DNA from: CAIWHR01 sp035541655
GTDB lineage: Bacteria; Pseudomonadota; Gammaproteobacteria; Burkholderiales; Casimicrobiaceae
DNA: 57,005 bases
NCBI GenBank assembly: GCA_035541655.1
Contig: DATKMY010000103.1
Coordinates: 1 to 57,005, forward strand
Direction of reading: 5' to 3'
The notes below the pieces were generated by a model. It had not been told where the DNA came from. It searched no databases and saw only the letters and a program-made list of their open reading frames with translations. Both the position numbers and the translations under genes were made by a program. Positions within the stretch are counted from its first letter, which is position 1; every line of letters begins with the position of its first letter. This document shows, one piece after another, positions 1 through 7,920 of this stretch.

Positions 1-1
1 C

Positions 2-685
2 GACGGCGGCCAGAACGCGATCGTTCGCGTCGATCCCAAGACACACTCAATCCGCGCCTGGCCGCTGCCGAAGGACGCCGAGTACGCGAACCTGAACACC
101 CTCACGTTCGATCGCAAGGGTCGCCTCTGGTTTACCGGGCAGAGCGGATATTACGGAAGGCTGGTGCCCGAGACCGGCGACATGAAGGTGTGGAAGGCGC
201 CGCGCGGCAGCGGTCCGTACGGGATCACGACGACGCCCAACGGCGAGATCTACTACGCCTCGCTCGCCGGTAGCCATATCGCCCGGATCGATGTCGAAAG
301 CGGCGAAGCGACGATCATCGAACCGCCGACACCGAAGCAGGGCGCGCGCCGCGTGTGGGCCGATTCGCGCGGGCGGATCTGGGTGAGCTACTGGAACACA
401 GGCCAGGTCGGAATGTACGACCCCGCGACGAAAGCGTGGCGCGAGTGGACGCTTCCCGGCAACCACCCGCGGGCGTACGCGGTGTGGGTCGACGACAGGG
501 ACAAGGTGTGGCTCACCGAATGGACGACGAATGCGATCGTCCGTTTCGATCCGGTCACCGAAAGGTTCGAGAGCTTCCCCTCGAATCGTTCCGGGGCGGA
601 GGTGCGCCAGATGCTCGGACGCAGCGGCGAAGCCTGGGGCGCGGAGTCGGGAACGGAGCGGCTGGTGATGGTGCCGGCGCGGTAA
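2..685 (+). CDS. Virginiamycin B lyase-like beta-propeller protein, 5' end missing
   Basis: An open frame already running at the window edge continues to TAA at 683-685, giving the last 227 residues. Repeated blade-like units (an LWFTG-type strand, then GR, VDPxT and similar turns about every 40 residues) match the Vgb/streptogramin-lyase family of seven-bladed propellers. In this family the propeller opens streptogramin B antibiotics, but most genomic homologues are uncharacterised and often exported. The N-terminus, and so any signal peptide, lies outside the window. The propeller call is firm; antibiotic lyase activity is not implied. Confidence 0.75.
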   Translation, partial: DGGQNAIVRVDPKTHSIRAWPLPKDAEYANLNTLTFDRKGRLWFTGQSGYYGRLVPETGDMKVWKAPRGSGPYGITTTPNGEIYYASLAGSHIARIDVESGEATIIEPPTPKQGARRVWADSRGRIWVSYWNTGQVGMYDPATKAWREWTLPGNHPRAYAVWVDDRDKVWLTEWTTNAIVRFDPVTERFESFPSNRSGAEVRQMLGRSGEAWGAESGTERLVMVPAR

Positions 686-728
686 GGGATCCGCTCCGGC
701 CGTGCTGCCTGTCGGCGTCGCCGCTGCC

Positions 729-1421
729 TCACGTGTGGGGTTGCGTCGATGCGGCGAGTTTCGTGAACTGTGCCTTCGACGCGATCTGCCGGATTTCGTC
801 GGACTCGATCACGAACCGCCCGGCGCCGGCGTGCCTGCCGCAGCCGTGCATCGCGCGTGCGACGTCGAGCGCGGCGATCGGGCGGACGCGTGCCGGCAGC
901 AGCAGCGAGATCGGCAGCATCAATGCGAGCGCCGCCCGCTCGCCGAGCCGAAACTGCGCTCGGTTGCCGGAAAGGAGCGACGGACGGAACGCGTAGACCG
1001 TCCGCAGCTCGAGGCGCGCGAGCTCCTGCTCGAGCTCGCCTTTCACCCGGTTGTAGAAGACGCGCGAGTTAGGATCGGCGCCCATCGCCGAGACGAAGAA
1101 GCAGCGCGTCGCGCCGGCGGCGAGCGCCATCCGCGCGATCCTGACCGGATAGACGAGGTCGACTTCGCGGAACGCCTCGCGCGACCCGGCCTCGCGCATC
1201 GTAGTGCCGAGGCAGCAATAGAAATCGTCGACCGGCGGCAGGACGAAGTTGCGCAGCTGATCGAACGCGACGATCCCCTGCTGGAGCTTCGGGTGGGGTG
1301 TCGCGAGCGGGCGCCGCGCGAGGACGACGACCTCCTCGATATCGGAGTCGTCGAGCAACAGCGGCAGCAATTGGCGACCGACAAGCCCGGTCGCGCCGGC
1401 GAGGAGGGCAATGCGGCGCAT
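729..1421 (-). CDS. NAD(P)-binding oxidoreductase, HTATIP2/YbjT-like
   Basis: A 230-aa atypical SDR. The Rossmann loop GATGLVG lies at residues 8-14, and the mid-protein CLGTTMREAGS and FVSAMGAD stretches are typical of the TIP30/HTATIP2-like group. It is predicted to be a soluble NAD(P)-dependent reductase or epimerase-like protein with unknown substrate. The ATG at 1421 has no visible Shine-Dalgarno sequence and lies in the 3-nt centre of a 9-bp inverted repeat, with CATAAT a few bases upstream, so a leaderless mRNA is possible. It is divergent from the dehydrogenase gene at 1609. Confidence 0.8.
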   Translation of the reverse strand: MRRIALLAGATGLVGRQLLPLLLDDSDIEEVVVLARRPLATPHPKLQQGIVAFDQLRNFVLPPVDDFYCCLGTTMREAGSREAFREVDLVYPVRIARMALAAGATRCFFVSAMGADPNSRVFYNRVKGELEQELARLELRTVYAFRPSLLSGNRAQFRLGERAALALMLPISLLLPARVRPIAALDVARAMHGCGRHAGAGRFVIESDEIRQIASKAQFTKLAASTQPHT

Positions 1422-1430
1422 CGCCGCATT
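1410..1430. repeat. 9-bp inverted repeat centred on a start codon
   Basis: AATGCGGCG (1410-1418) and CGCCGCATT (1422-1430) are perfect reverse complements separated by CAT, which is the minus-strand ATG of the oxidoreductase gene. A CATAAT hexamer lies at 1432-1427 on the minus strand. This could hide the start codon in a hairpin, bind a regulator, or be a by-product of the Met-Arg-Arg-Ile codons. Confidence 0.5.
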
Positions 1431-1608
1431 ATGACTCGCTCGACGCGGCCGGGGTTCGGTGCAGCGGAGAGCGGGGCGCTGCGCCGCTACGGCTTCTCGA
1501 CGTTATCCATGGCATTCTCCTTTTTCGGGGCGGGTCGGGGAACCGACACGCGAACATACGAACGGGGCGCGCTTTCGGACGGACCGAAGACGTTCGCCGG
1601 GAGGAAAC

Positions 1609-2787
1609 ATGACATCGTTGCGGGAAAGGTTCGGGCGGCCGCTGCGGCTCGCGATCGTCGGCGGCGGTCCCGACGCATGGATCGGTCGGATGCACCGGAG
1701 CGCAGCCGAGATGGACGGCTGGTGGCGGGCCGTCGCGGGCGTCTTCTCCAGCGACCCGGCGCGCTCCCGCGCGGCGGGGCCGGCGATGGGCTTCGAGGCC
1801 GAGAGGAGCTACGGGAGCGTTGACGAGCTCCTCGAGCGTGAAGCCGGCCGCGCGGACGGCGTCGACGCGGTCGCGATCGTGACGCCGAACGACACCCACT
1901 ACCGCTACTGCGTCGCGGCGCTCGCTGCGGGTCGCGACGTCGTCTGCGACAAGCCCGTCACGGAGACCAGCGCGGAAGCCTCGGATCTCGCGGCGCGGGT
2001 GCGTGAGGGGAAGCGCCTGTTCGCGATCGCGCACGCGTATTCGGCCTATCCGATGACGCGGCACGCACGGGCGCTCGTCGCCGGCGGCGCGCTCGGCGCG
2101 GTCCGGCTCGTCCAGGTCGAGTACATCCAGAGCGGCCTCGCGACGCGCGTCGAGGACGGCGCGCAGAGCAGGCGGTTGCGCTGGGTGCTCGACCCGCAGC
2201 GCAGCGGGCAGGCGCTCGTGATGAGCGCGATCGGCTGCCACGCGCAGCATCTCGCGTCGTTCGTCTCGGGCCTCGCGATCACGCGGGTCTTCGCCGACGT
2301 CGGTGCGCTGATGCCCGGGCGCAGCGTCGTCGATTACGCGTCCGCCTTGATCGGGTTCGAAGGCGGCGCGCGCGGGACGTTCACGGTGACGCAGGCGGCC
2401 GCCGGGGCGGAGAACGATATCCGGCTGCGCGTCTACGGCGAGAAGGGGATGCTCGACTGGTCGCATCGCGAGCTCTCGTATCTGAGGCTCGCGCTCACTG
2501 GGCAGCCGGCGCAGGCGATCGGCCGCGGCGATCCGTTCCTCGCGCCGGAAACCGTCGCGCTCGGGCGCACGCCGCGCGGACACCCGGAAGGATTGCGCGA
2601 AGCGTTCGCGAACCTCTACGCCGAGGTCGCGCAGGAGCGCATGGCACTGTCGCTCGATGTCGTGGCTCCCGCCGCGCCGTATCCGCGGATCGACGACGGC
2701 GTGCACACGATGGCCTTCATCGAAGCGTGCATCGAGTCGCAGCGCACCGGCCGCTGGGCGGAAGTTGCGAAGCGCCGGGCCGCCTGA
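1609..2787 (+). CDS. Gfo/Idh/MocA family oxidoreductase
   Basis: A 392-aa NAD(P)-dependent dehydrogenase. The N-terminal Rossmann fold (LAIVGGGPDAWIG, about residues 12-24) is followed by the family's VTPNDTH and CDKPVT motifs (the EKP-type lysine) and a C-terminal alpha/beta domain. Such enzymes oxidise sugars, inositols or related polyols; the substrate cannot be told from sequence. The frame is open further upstream, but ATG 1609 is chosen because GGGAGG sits just ahead of it and the protein begins right before the Rossmann strand. It converges with the kinase gene. Confidence 0.88.
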   Translation: MTSLRERFGRPLRLAIVGGGPDAWIGRMHRSAAEMDGWWRAVAGVFSSDPARSRAAGPAMGFEAERSYGSVDELLEREAGRADGVDAVAIVTPNDTHYRYCVAALAAGRDVVCDKPVTETSAEASDLAARVREGKRLFAIAHAYSAYPMTRHARALVAGGALGAVRLVQVEYIQSGLATRVEDGAQSRRLRWVLDPQRSGQALVMSAIGCHAQHLASFVSGLAITRVFADVGALMPGRSVVDYASALIGFEGGARGTFTVTQAAAGAENDIRLRVYGEKGMLDWSHRELSYLRLALTGQPAQAIGRGDPFLAPETVALGRTPRGHPEGLREAFANLYAEVAQERMALSLDVVAPAAPYPRIDDGVHTMAFIEACIESQRTGRWAEVAKRRAA

Positions 2788-2794
2788 CGGGCCC

Positions 2795-2829
2795 GCGCCG
2801 ATTGTCAACCTTGTTTACAATCTCGGCGC
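2795..2829. terminator. Imperfect hairpin between convergent genes
   Basis: GCGCCGATTGT (2795-2805) pairs imperfectly with ACAATCTCGGCGC (2817-2829) around an 11-nt loop, between the convergent ends of the Gfo/Idh and kinase genes. It could serve as a bidirectional terminator. The inner ATTGT...ACAAT dyad also resembles a regulator half-site pair, though its position favours termination. Confidence 0.4.
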
Positions 2830-2871
2830 CGCAAGCCGCATCGGAGTTCCGGCGGACCGCCGGGATCGCCG

Positions 2872-5277
2872 CTAGATCGAGAGCTTGCGCAGAAGTTCGG
2901 GATTGCGGATCACCGCCTTTTGCCGGACCGCCGGCTCGGCATAGAGACCTGCCGGCGGGTTGGTCTCCATCCGCGCCATGACCGCCGGGTCCGCGCAGCT
3001 CTTGTCGAAGACGATGGTTACCGCGTCGCCCGCGATCGGTCCGAGCGCGAAGCACGCCTGGCCGAGCTTCGCGTTGAGCGGCTTCAGCACGCCGGCCGCG
3101 ACGAGGTCGCCGGCGGCGCCGCTCCCCGAGATCCCGATATCGTAGGCGCGCGCGCCTGCGGCCGGGCGCGCCACCGCGTTGATCACCGCCGGCAGGCCGA
3201 TCAGCTCGCGCCACAGGTTGTCCTCCGCCGCCGGCGGCGGCAGGCCGTCGACGGTCAGCGTGATGCGCCGGCCGGTGGGCGCGACGTGCTGGAGGAAGAA
3301 GTCGCGCGAGAATTCGTCGGCGACTTTCGCGCCGATCGCCTTCAGCGCGTCGCCTTCGGTCGGCCAGCTCCCGAGCCCCTGCGGCAGCGCGGTGTCGAAG
3401 TAGATTTCCTCGCCGCTCGCGCGATCGATGCACTTGATCGTCCATGAGTTGAGCGCGTACTTGGTGACGACGACGCCGGAAGCGGCAAGCTTCATCGACA
3501 ATCGCTTCAACTGCGCTTCGCCCTGCACGATGAAGTCGGCGCCCTGCTGCGCGTCGGGGGCGCCCTCCGACCACGTGCGGAAGCCGAACGCCTTGATGCG
3601 CTCCTTCAGCAGGTTCTCGGCGAGTTGCGAGGGCAGCGGCGGCGCGCCGGGCTGATCGGCGTCGGTGACCGCGATGCGTACGGCGACCTTCGGGTCCCCG
3701 CCGGCCCGGATCAACTGGATACGCTCGTCGCGCGACATCTGGTTGAGCGCCTTCTGCAGCGCGTTGACGTTGACGACCGCTTGCGTCGTCATCGACATCA
3801 ACCCGTCCTTCCCCATCCGCGGCGCGCCTTCCTCGACGACCGAGGTCACGTAGTTCGCGCTCTTCATCATCAGCCGGTCGCGCAGCACGTCGTAGTTCGA
3901 CGCGAGCGAGCCCGAGTCGACCATCAGGCCGAGCGCCTTCGCGACGAGCTGTCCCTTCGCGTCTGCGCGCAGATCCGCGTTGAGCTGGGCCTTGTCGCTC
4001 GCGTAGCGCGGGTCGTTGGGATCGACGAATCCCGTTGCGGATATCAGCATCGAGCCGGGGTCGGTCTTCGGAATCGGTGCGGACGGCGGCGATGACGCGC
4101 CGGGCGCCTCGCCCCGCTGCGCGGGCGCTTGCGCGACCTTCGCCGCCTCGGGCGCCTTCGCGGTTTCCGCCGAGGGCTTGAACCACATCCAGGGGCGCGA
4201 CGCGATGGCGACCACCACCCCGGCCACGATGATCGCGATGACGGTCGCTTGCGATTTCCACGGCGAGCGGCTCGGCGGCGCCGCGCTTGGCGGCGCGGGA
4301 GACGCCGCGGCCGCGGTGCCCGGTTGCGCGCCCGCCCTGGGTTCGGCCGGGCGGATCACGGTCGGATCGCTCGATGCGATCACGGTGGCGTCGGAGCTCG
4401 ACGTCGAGGCGCCCCGGGCGCCGGGCGCCGATCCGGGCTGGGGGCCGAGCGCAGATTCGCGCTGAGCCGCGGCGCGCAACGCGTCGGCGAATTCCTCGGC
4501 GCTCTGGTAGCGATCGTCCGGGCGCTTCGCGAGCGCCTTCTTCATGACGGTGTCCATCGCGCCCGGCACCTGGACGTTGAACCTCGAGGGCGGCAGCGGA
4601 TCTTCCTCGAGCACTTTGTGCATGGTCGCCGTCGACGACCCGGTGAACGGCCGCTCGCCGGTCAGGAACTGATAGAGGATGACGCCCGCCGAAAAGAGGT
4701 CCGAGCGACCGTCGATCGGCAGCCCAAGGATTTGCTCCGGCGACATGTAGCTCGGCGTGCCGAGCACGCTGCCGAGCTGGGTCATCGTCGACGAGTCGAT
4801 GTGCGCGATGCCGAAGTCAGTGACCTTCACCGTGCCGTCGTCGAGGAGAAAGATGTTCGCGGGCTTCACGTCGCGGTGGACGACGCCCGCGCGGTGCGAA
4901 TAGCCGAGCGCGGAGAGCATCTGCGTCATGATCCGCACGATGTCAGCCGGCGCGAAGCGCTCGTTCGCCTGGAAGTACTCCTTGAGCTCGCGCCCCTTGA
5001 TGTACTCCATCGCGATGTACCAGACGCCCTGGTCTTCGCCGAAGTCGTAGATCCCGACGATGTTCGGATGGTTGAGCCGCCCGGCGGCCTGCGCCTCGCG
5101 GCGGAAGCGGGCGACCATCTCCTCGGCGTTCTCACCCGCGAGCTGGTCGGCGCGAATCGTCTTCAGTGCGACGACCCGCTTGATCATCGGGTCGAAGCCC
5201 TCGTAGACGACGCCCATCGCACCGCGGCCGAGTTCCCGACGGATCTCGTATTTGCCGAGGGTTTCGAGCTCTGCCAT
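2872..5277 (-). CDS. Transmembrane Ser/Thr protein kinase with large extracytoplasmic domain
   Basis: An 801-aa Hanks-type kinase. Seen: Gly-rich loop GRGAMG (17-22), Lys39 in VALK, HRDVKPAN with catalytic Asp136, DFG at 154-156 and an SPE motif near 179. A Pro/Ala/Ser-rich linker carries two D-x-TVI motifs (about 297-308), and one membrane segment lies at about 343-362. The roughly 430-residue C-terminal part is predicted periplasmic. It contains an ADAKGQLVAKALGL stretch like FlgT/LPP20 lipoproteins, not PASTA repeats. The start is set at ATG 5277 by GGAGGA just upstream rather than the longer frame. It follows two exported-protein genes on the same strand and probably senses an envelope signal. 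Confidence 0.88.
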   Translation of the reverse strand: MAELETLGKYEIRRELGRGAMGVVYEGFDPMIKRVVALKTIRADQLAGENAEEMVARFRREAQAAGRLNHPNIVGIYDFGEDQGVWYIAMEYIKGRELKEYFQANERFAPADIVRIMTQMLSALGYSHRAGVVHRDVKPANIFLLDDGTVKVTDFGIAHIDSSTMTQLGSVLGTPSYMSPEQILGLPIDGRSDLFSAGVILYQFLTGERPFTGSSTATMHKVLEEDPLPPSRFNVQVPGAMDTVMKKALAKRPDDRYQSAEEFADALRAAAQRESALGPQPGSAPGARGASTSSSDATVIASSDPTVIRPAEPRAGAQPGTAAAASPAPPSAAPPSRSPWKSQATVIAIIVAGVVVAIASRPWMWFKPSAETAKAPEAAKVAQAPAQRGEAPGASSPPSAPIPKTDPGSMLISATGFVDPNDPRYASDKAQLNADLRADAKGQLVAKALGLMVDSGSLASNYDVLRDRLMMKSANYVTSVVEEGAPRMGKDGLMSMTTQAVVNVNALQKALNQMSRDERIQLIRAGGDPKVAVRIAVTDADQPGAPPLPSQLAENLLKERIKAFGFRTWSEGAPDAQQGADFIVQGEAQLKRLSMKLAASGVVVTKYALNSWTIKCIDRASGEEIYFDTALPQGLGSWPTEGDALKAIGAKVADEFSRDFFLQHVAPTGRRITLTVDGLPPPAAEDNLWRELIGLPAVINAVARPAAGARAYDIGISGSGAAGDLVAAGVLKPLNAKLGQACFALGPIAGDAVTIVFDKSCADPAVMARMETNPPAGLYAEPAVRQKAVIRNPELLRKLSI

Positions 5278-5328
5278 GGGCGTCCTCCGGAGTTCGTGCG
5301 TCAGGACGGGCGACCGCATCCGAAAACG

Positions 5329-5356
5329 GCGACGCCGGCGCTTCGGCCGGCGTCGC
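5329..5356 (-). terminator. GC-rich hairpin with short T run
   Basis: Arms GCGACGCCGGC (5329-5339) and GCCGGCGTCGC (5346-5356) form a perfect 11-bp stem with a 6-nt GCTTCG loop. Read on the minus strand, the stem is followed by CGTTTTCGG. It lies just after the CsgG-like gene and just before the kinase start, so it may terminate or attenuate transcription between them. Confidence 0.6.
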
Positions 5357-5379
5357 GGTCGTCGCGCGGCGTCACCGCA

Positions 5380-6198
5380 TCACTTGTACTTGTTGTCGAT
5401 TTCCCACACCGACTTCTGCACCAGCCGCTGCACCATCGTATCGAGTCCGACGCCGCCCTGCTGCGATGACGACACGCCGAGCGCCCCTGACGACTTCGCG
5501 CCGATCTCCATCTTCTCCTCGGTATAGCCGTTCGCGAGCTGCTCGGTCGTCTCGGCATTGATGATCTTGTAGCGCATCCCGATGATCCAGACGCTGCTCG
5601 CTTCATTGCTATGCACGGAACCGACGCCGACCGTCGCGGCCGCGCCGCCGCGCGAGCCCCACGCGCCCAGCAGCCCCGCCATCTGTCCGATCGTCCGCCC
5701 GTCGAATCCCTCCTGCGCGGCGGCGATCTGCTCGGTCTTGAGGATGTCGAACTTGATCACGTACTTCGTCGACTTGAGCTTGCCCATCCCGAGGTACTTG
5801 CGCGCGGCCTGGGGGTCGCCGAGGTTGTACGCGAGCGTGAATTCATTGAGGACGGGTCCGAGGTTCGAGCGCTCGAGCACCTTGAAGTTGGCGGCCGAGA
5901 GCTCGACTTCACCGAAATCCGCGATGTTGTTGGGCGTGAACTTTTGCAGGAAGGTCGCGTTGTTGCTCTTGATCTCGCCGGGAAGGACGATGATCTGGGG
6001 GCCCGGCTTGTTCGCGTTGGTGTAGGTGACCGGCTGGTAGAGCGCCTGGTCGGCCGATGCGTTCGCCTTCTGCGACGTCGAGCCGCCGGCGGTGGGTGAC
6101 GGATTGCCGAACGTGGGCTGCGCGATCGCGGCCGCGGCGCCTGCGAGCAGCGACACCCCGAGCGCGAACCGGACGAAATTCAGGCTGCGAATGTGCAT
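5380..6198 (-). CDS. Exported CsgG-like protein
   Basis: A 272-aa protein with a signal peptide (hydrophobic core about 10-26, cleavage near AIAQ). There is no lipobox cysteine, so it is not a lipoprotein, unlike CsgG. The mature part has the CsgG/HfaB pattern: a strand with GE, a FKVLERSNL segment, a mid-protein YVIKFDI strand, a Gly/Ala-rich loop and a C-terminal amphipathic helix ending SVWEIDNKYK. It probably sits in the periplasm or outer membrane. An AAGGAGACG ribosome site precedes ATG 6198. It lies between another exported protein and the kinase. CsgG-family membership is moderately sure; pore formation is not shown. Confidence 0.7.
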   Translation of the reverse strand: MHIRSLNFVRFALGVSLLAGAAAAIAQPTFGNPSPTAGGSTSQKANASADQALYQPVTYTNANKPGPQIIVLPGEIKSNNATFLQKFTPNNIADFGEVELSAANFKVLERSNLGPVLNEFTLAYNLGDPQAARKYLGMGKLKSTKYVIKFDILKTEQIAAAQEGFDGRTIGQMAGLLGAWGSRGGAAATVGVGSVHSNEASSVWIIGMRYKIINAETTEQLANGYTEEKMEIGAKSSGALGVSSSQQGGVGLDTMVQRLVQKSVWEIDNKYK

Positions 6199-6240
6199 GA
6201 CGCGTCTCCTTCCCCCGTTAGATTGTCCAAAAGAGTCCGC

Positions 6241-6939
6241 TCACTTCGGCGCCGGCTTCGCTCCCGCGTTCAATCCGGCATTCCGGCAGTAGTCGGAATA
6301 AAGCTTGGCCACGACCTCGTCCGCCTGTTCGTTGACGAGGGTGAGCGCCATGCTCGCAACGTCGGCGCCCGCGTAGGACGCGGAGCTCGCCTCGGTATTC
6401 GAGATGATTCTGCCATTGGCGCCGGTGAGCGTGAAGCCCATGTTCACCGACACCTGGTTCACCCGGACCAGCGGGTTGAACGAGGACTGCGCGGTGATCA
6501 GCCCGCGCAGCATGAAGCTCGCGCCGAGACGCCTCGCGGCGGAGAGCGCGGCGTCGGGGTCGTTGCGGAAGTACGCGTCGATCTCGGCCTGGGCGATCTG
6601 TCGGCGGATTTCCTCCGGGGTGAAGGTGGTAAGGCCGAGCGCGCGCAGCCGCGTGTTGATCGCCTGGTAGTGCCGTCCGTAGTTCTCCCAGTGCGCGACG
6701 ATCCACCCGTTCGACTGCACCTCCCCTATCACCACGGCGATCTTCTTGCCCTTGAGGTCGTTGCGGCAGGGCGTGGAGAGCAGCTCCGAGATGCGCTGCT
6801 GCTTCGCGGCTTCGGTAGCTTGTTCCTGGGCCTGCTGCTGCGCGGCGTCGCGCGAAAAGCTGAACCCCTGTGCAGCCAGCGGACCGGCGGCGAACGACGC
6901 GCAGAGAGCGACGAGCGCGAGGGCGGATGTCGGACGCAT
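6241..6939 (-). CDS. Exported protein of unknown function, partner of the kinase locus
   Basis: A 232-aa protein with a clear signal peptide (cleavage near LAAQ, about residue 23) and then a Gln/Ala-rich helix. The mature domain has a KKIAVVIGEV strand and a later SFMLRGLIT strand, plus a region mentioning an asparagine-rich turn, which recalls the CsgG/FlgT-type fold. I cannot name the family. It is the first gene of a three-gene same-strand set (42 bp to the CsgG-like gene, then the kinase), which suggests a shared envelope function. Confidence 0.6.
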   Translation of the reverse strand: MRPTSALALVALCASFAAGPLAAQGFSFSRDAAQQQAQEQATEAAKQQRISELLSTPCRNDLKGKKIAVVIGEVQSNGWIVAHWENYGRHYQAINTRLRALGLTTFTPEEIRRQIAQAEIDAYFRNDPDAALSAARRLGASFMLRGLITAQSSFNPLVRVNQVSVNMGFTLTGANGRIISNTEASSASYAGADVASMALTLVNEQADEVVAKLYSDYCRNAGLNAGAKPAPK

Positions 6940-6974
6940 CGCGAAGCCTGTACTGTACCGTGCTGTCGTGTAGG

Positions 6975-7010
6975 ACCGGCGCGGACAGACCCGGCTGTCG
7001 CTGCGCCGGT
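6975..7010 (-). terminator. Hairpin after the Pot-type ABC operon
   Basis: ACCGGCGC (6975-6982) pairs with GCGCCGGT (7003-7010), and inner GACAG (6984-6988) pairs with CTGTC (6995-6999), giving a 13-bp bulged stem with a 6-nt loop. It lies between the last Pot-type permease gene (ending at 7060) and the exported-protein gene. It has no T run, so if it terminates it would be a GC-type or Rho-assisted site. Confidence 0.45.
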
Positions 7011-7059
7011 GCGAGAACGCGCGCAGGACAGATTAGCCGATTGATGGCGGGAACGCCAG

Positions 7060-7875
7060 TCAACCGGCGCGGCTGCTTCTGCGCTGCAGCCAGCCGACGA
7101 GTGCCATCAGCAGCAGCGAGATCGCGATCAGCATCGTCGCCGCTGCGGCGATCGTGAGGCTGATGTTGTCGTTGATGCCGGCGAACATCTGCCGCGGCAG
7201 CGTGCGCTGACCCGGGCCGGCGATCAGCAGCGCGACGACGACCTCGTCGAACGACGCGGCGAAGGCGAACACGGCGCCCGACAGAACGCCGGGCAGGATC
7301 AGCGGCAGTGTCACGCGGCGAAACGTCGTGAGCGGCGCCGCGCCCAGCGAAGACGCTGCGCGCAAGAGCGTGCGGTCGAAGCCGGAGAGCGTGGCGAGCA
7401 CGGTGACGACGACGAACGGCACCGCGAGCGTCGTGTGCGCGAGGATCAGCCCTGCATAGCCGTCGTTCAGGCCGAGCGGCGCGAACGCGAAATACACGCC
7501 GACGGCGACGATGATCACCGGCACGACCATCGGCGAGATCAGGAGCGCGAGCAGAAGCGCCTGTCCGGGGAAGCGCGCGCGCCAGATCCCCAGCGCGGCG
7601 AGCGTGCCGAGCGCCGTGGCGAGCAGCGTCGCCGAGACGCCGACGATCAGGCTGTTCCAGACCGACGGCAGCCAGAACTGCGACGTGAAGAAGTCCTGGT
7701 ACCAGCGCAGGCTGAATCCGGGCAGCGGGTAGTAGAAGAACGACCCCGACGAGAACGACAGCGGAACGATGATCAGGATCGGCGCGACGAGGAACGTCAG
7801 GACGAGCGCGGTCAGCGCCGCGAGCCCGAGGCTCGCGATGCGTTGTGAAAGCGATTCGCCGGAGGCGGTCGTCAT
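7060..7875 (-). CDS. ABC transporter permease, PotC-like
   Basis: A 271-aa inner-membrane protein with about six membrane segments and a binding-protein-dependent transport EAA loop (ASSLGAAPLTTFRRV, around residues 175-190) that docks with the ATPase. It resembles PotC of spermidine/putrescine importers. It is the last gene of the aminotransferase-to-permease operon. The start codon at 7875 has only a weak upstream ribosome site, which is common for a gene inside a tightly packed operon. Confidence 0.88.
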   Translation of the reverse strand: MTTASGESLSQRIASLGLAALTALVLTFLVAPILIIVPLSFSSGSFFYYPLPGFSLRWYQDFFTSQFWLPSVWNSLIVGVSATLLATALGTLAALGIWRARFPGQALLLALLISPMVVPVIIVAVGVYFAFAPLGLNDGYAGLILAHTTLAVPFVVVTVLATLSGFDRTLLRAASSLGAAPLTTFRRVTLPLILPGVLSGAVFAFAASFDEVVVALLIAGPGQRTLPRQMFAGINDNISLTIAAAATMLIAISLLLMALVGWLQRRSSRAG

Positions 7876-7920
7876 GAGGTCCGCTTGTGCCGTCTGCGTG
7901 GCCGGATCTCGCGCGGCGGC

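Noticed and set aside
4129..5469. Long plus-strand open frame opposite the kinase
   Set aside because: Same reason: low-complexity charged translation, opposite a kinase with all catalytic motifs.
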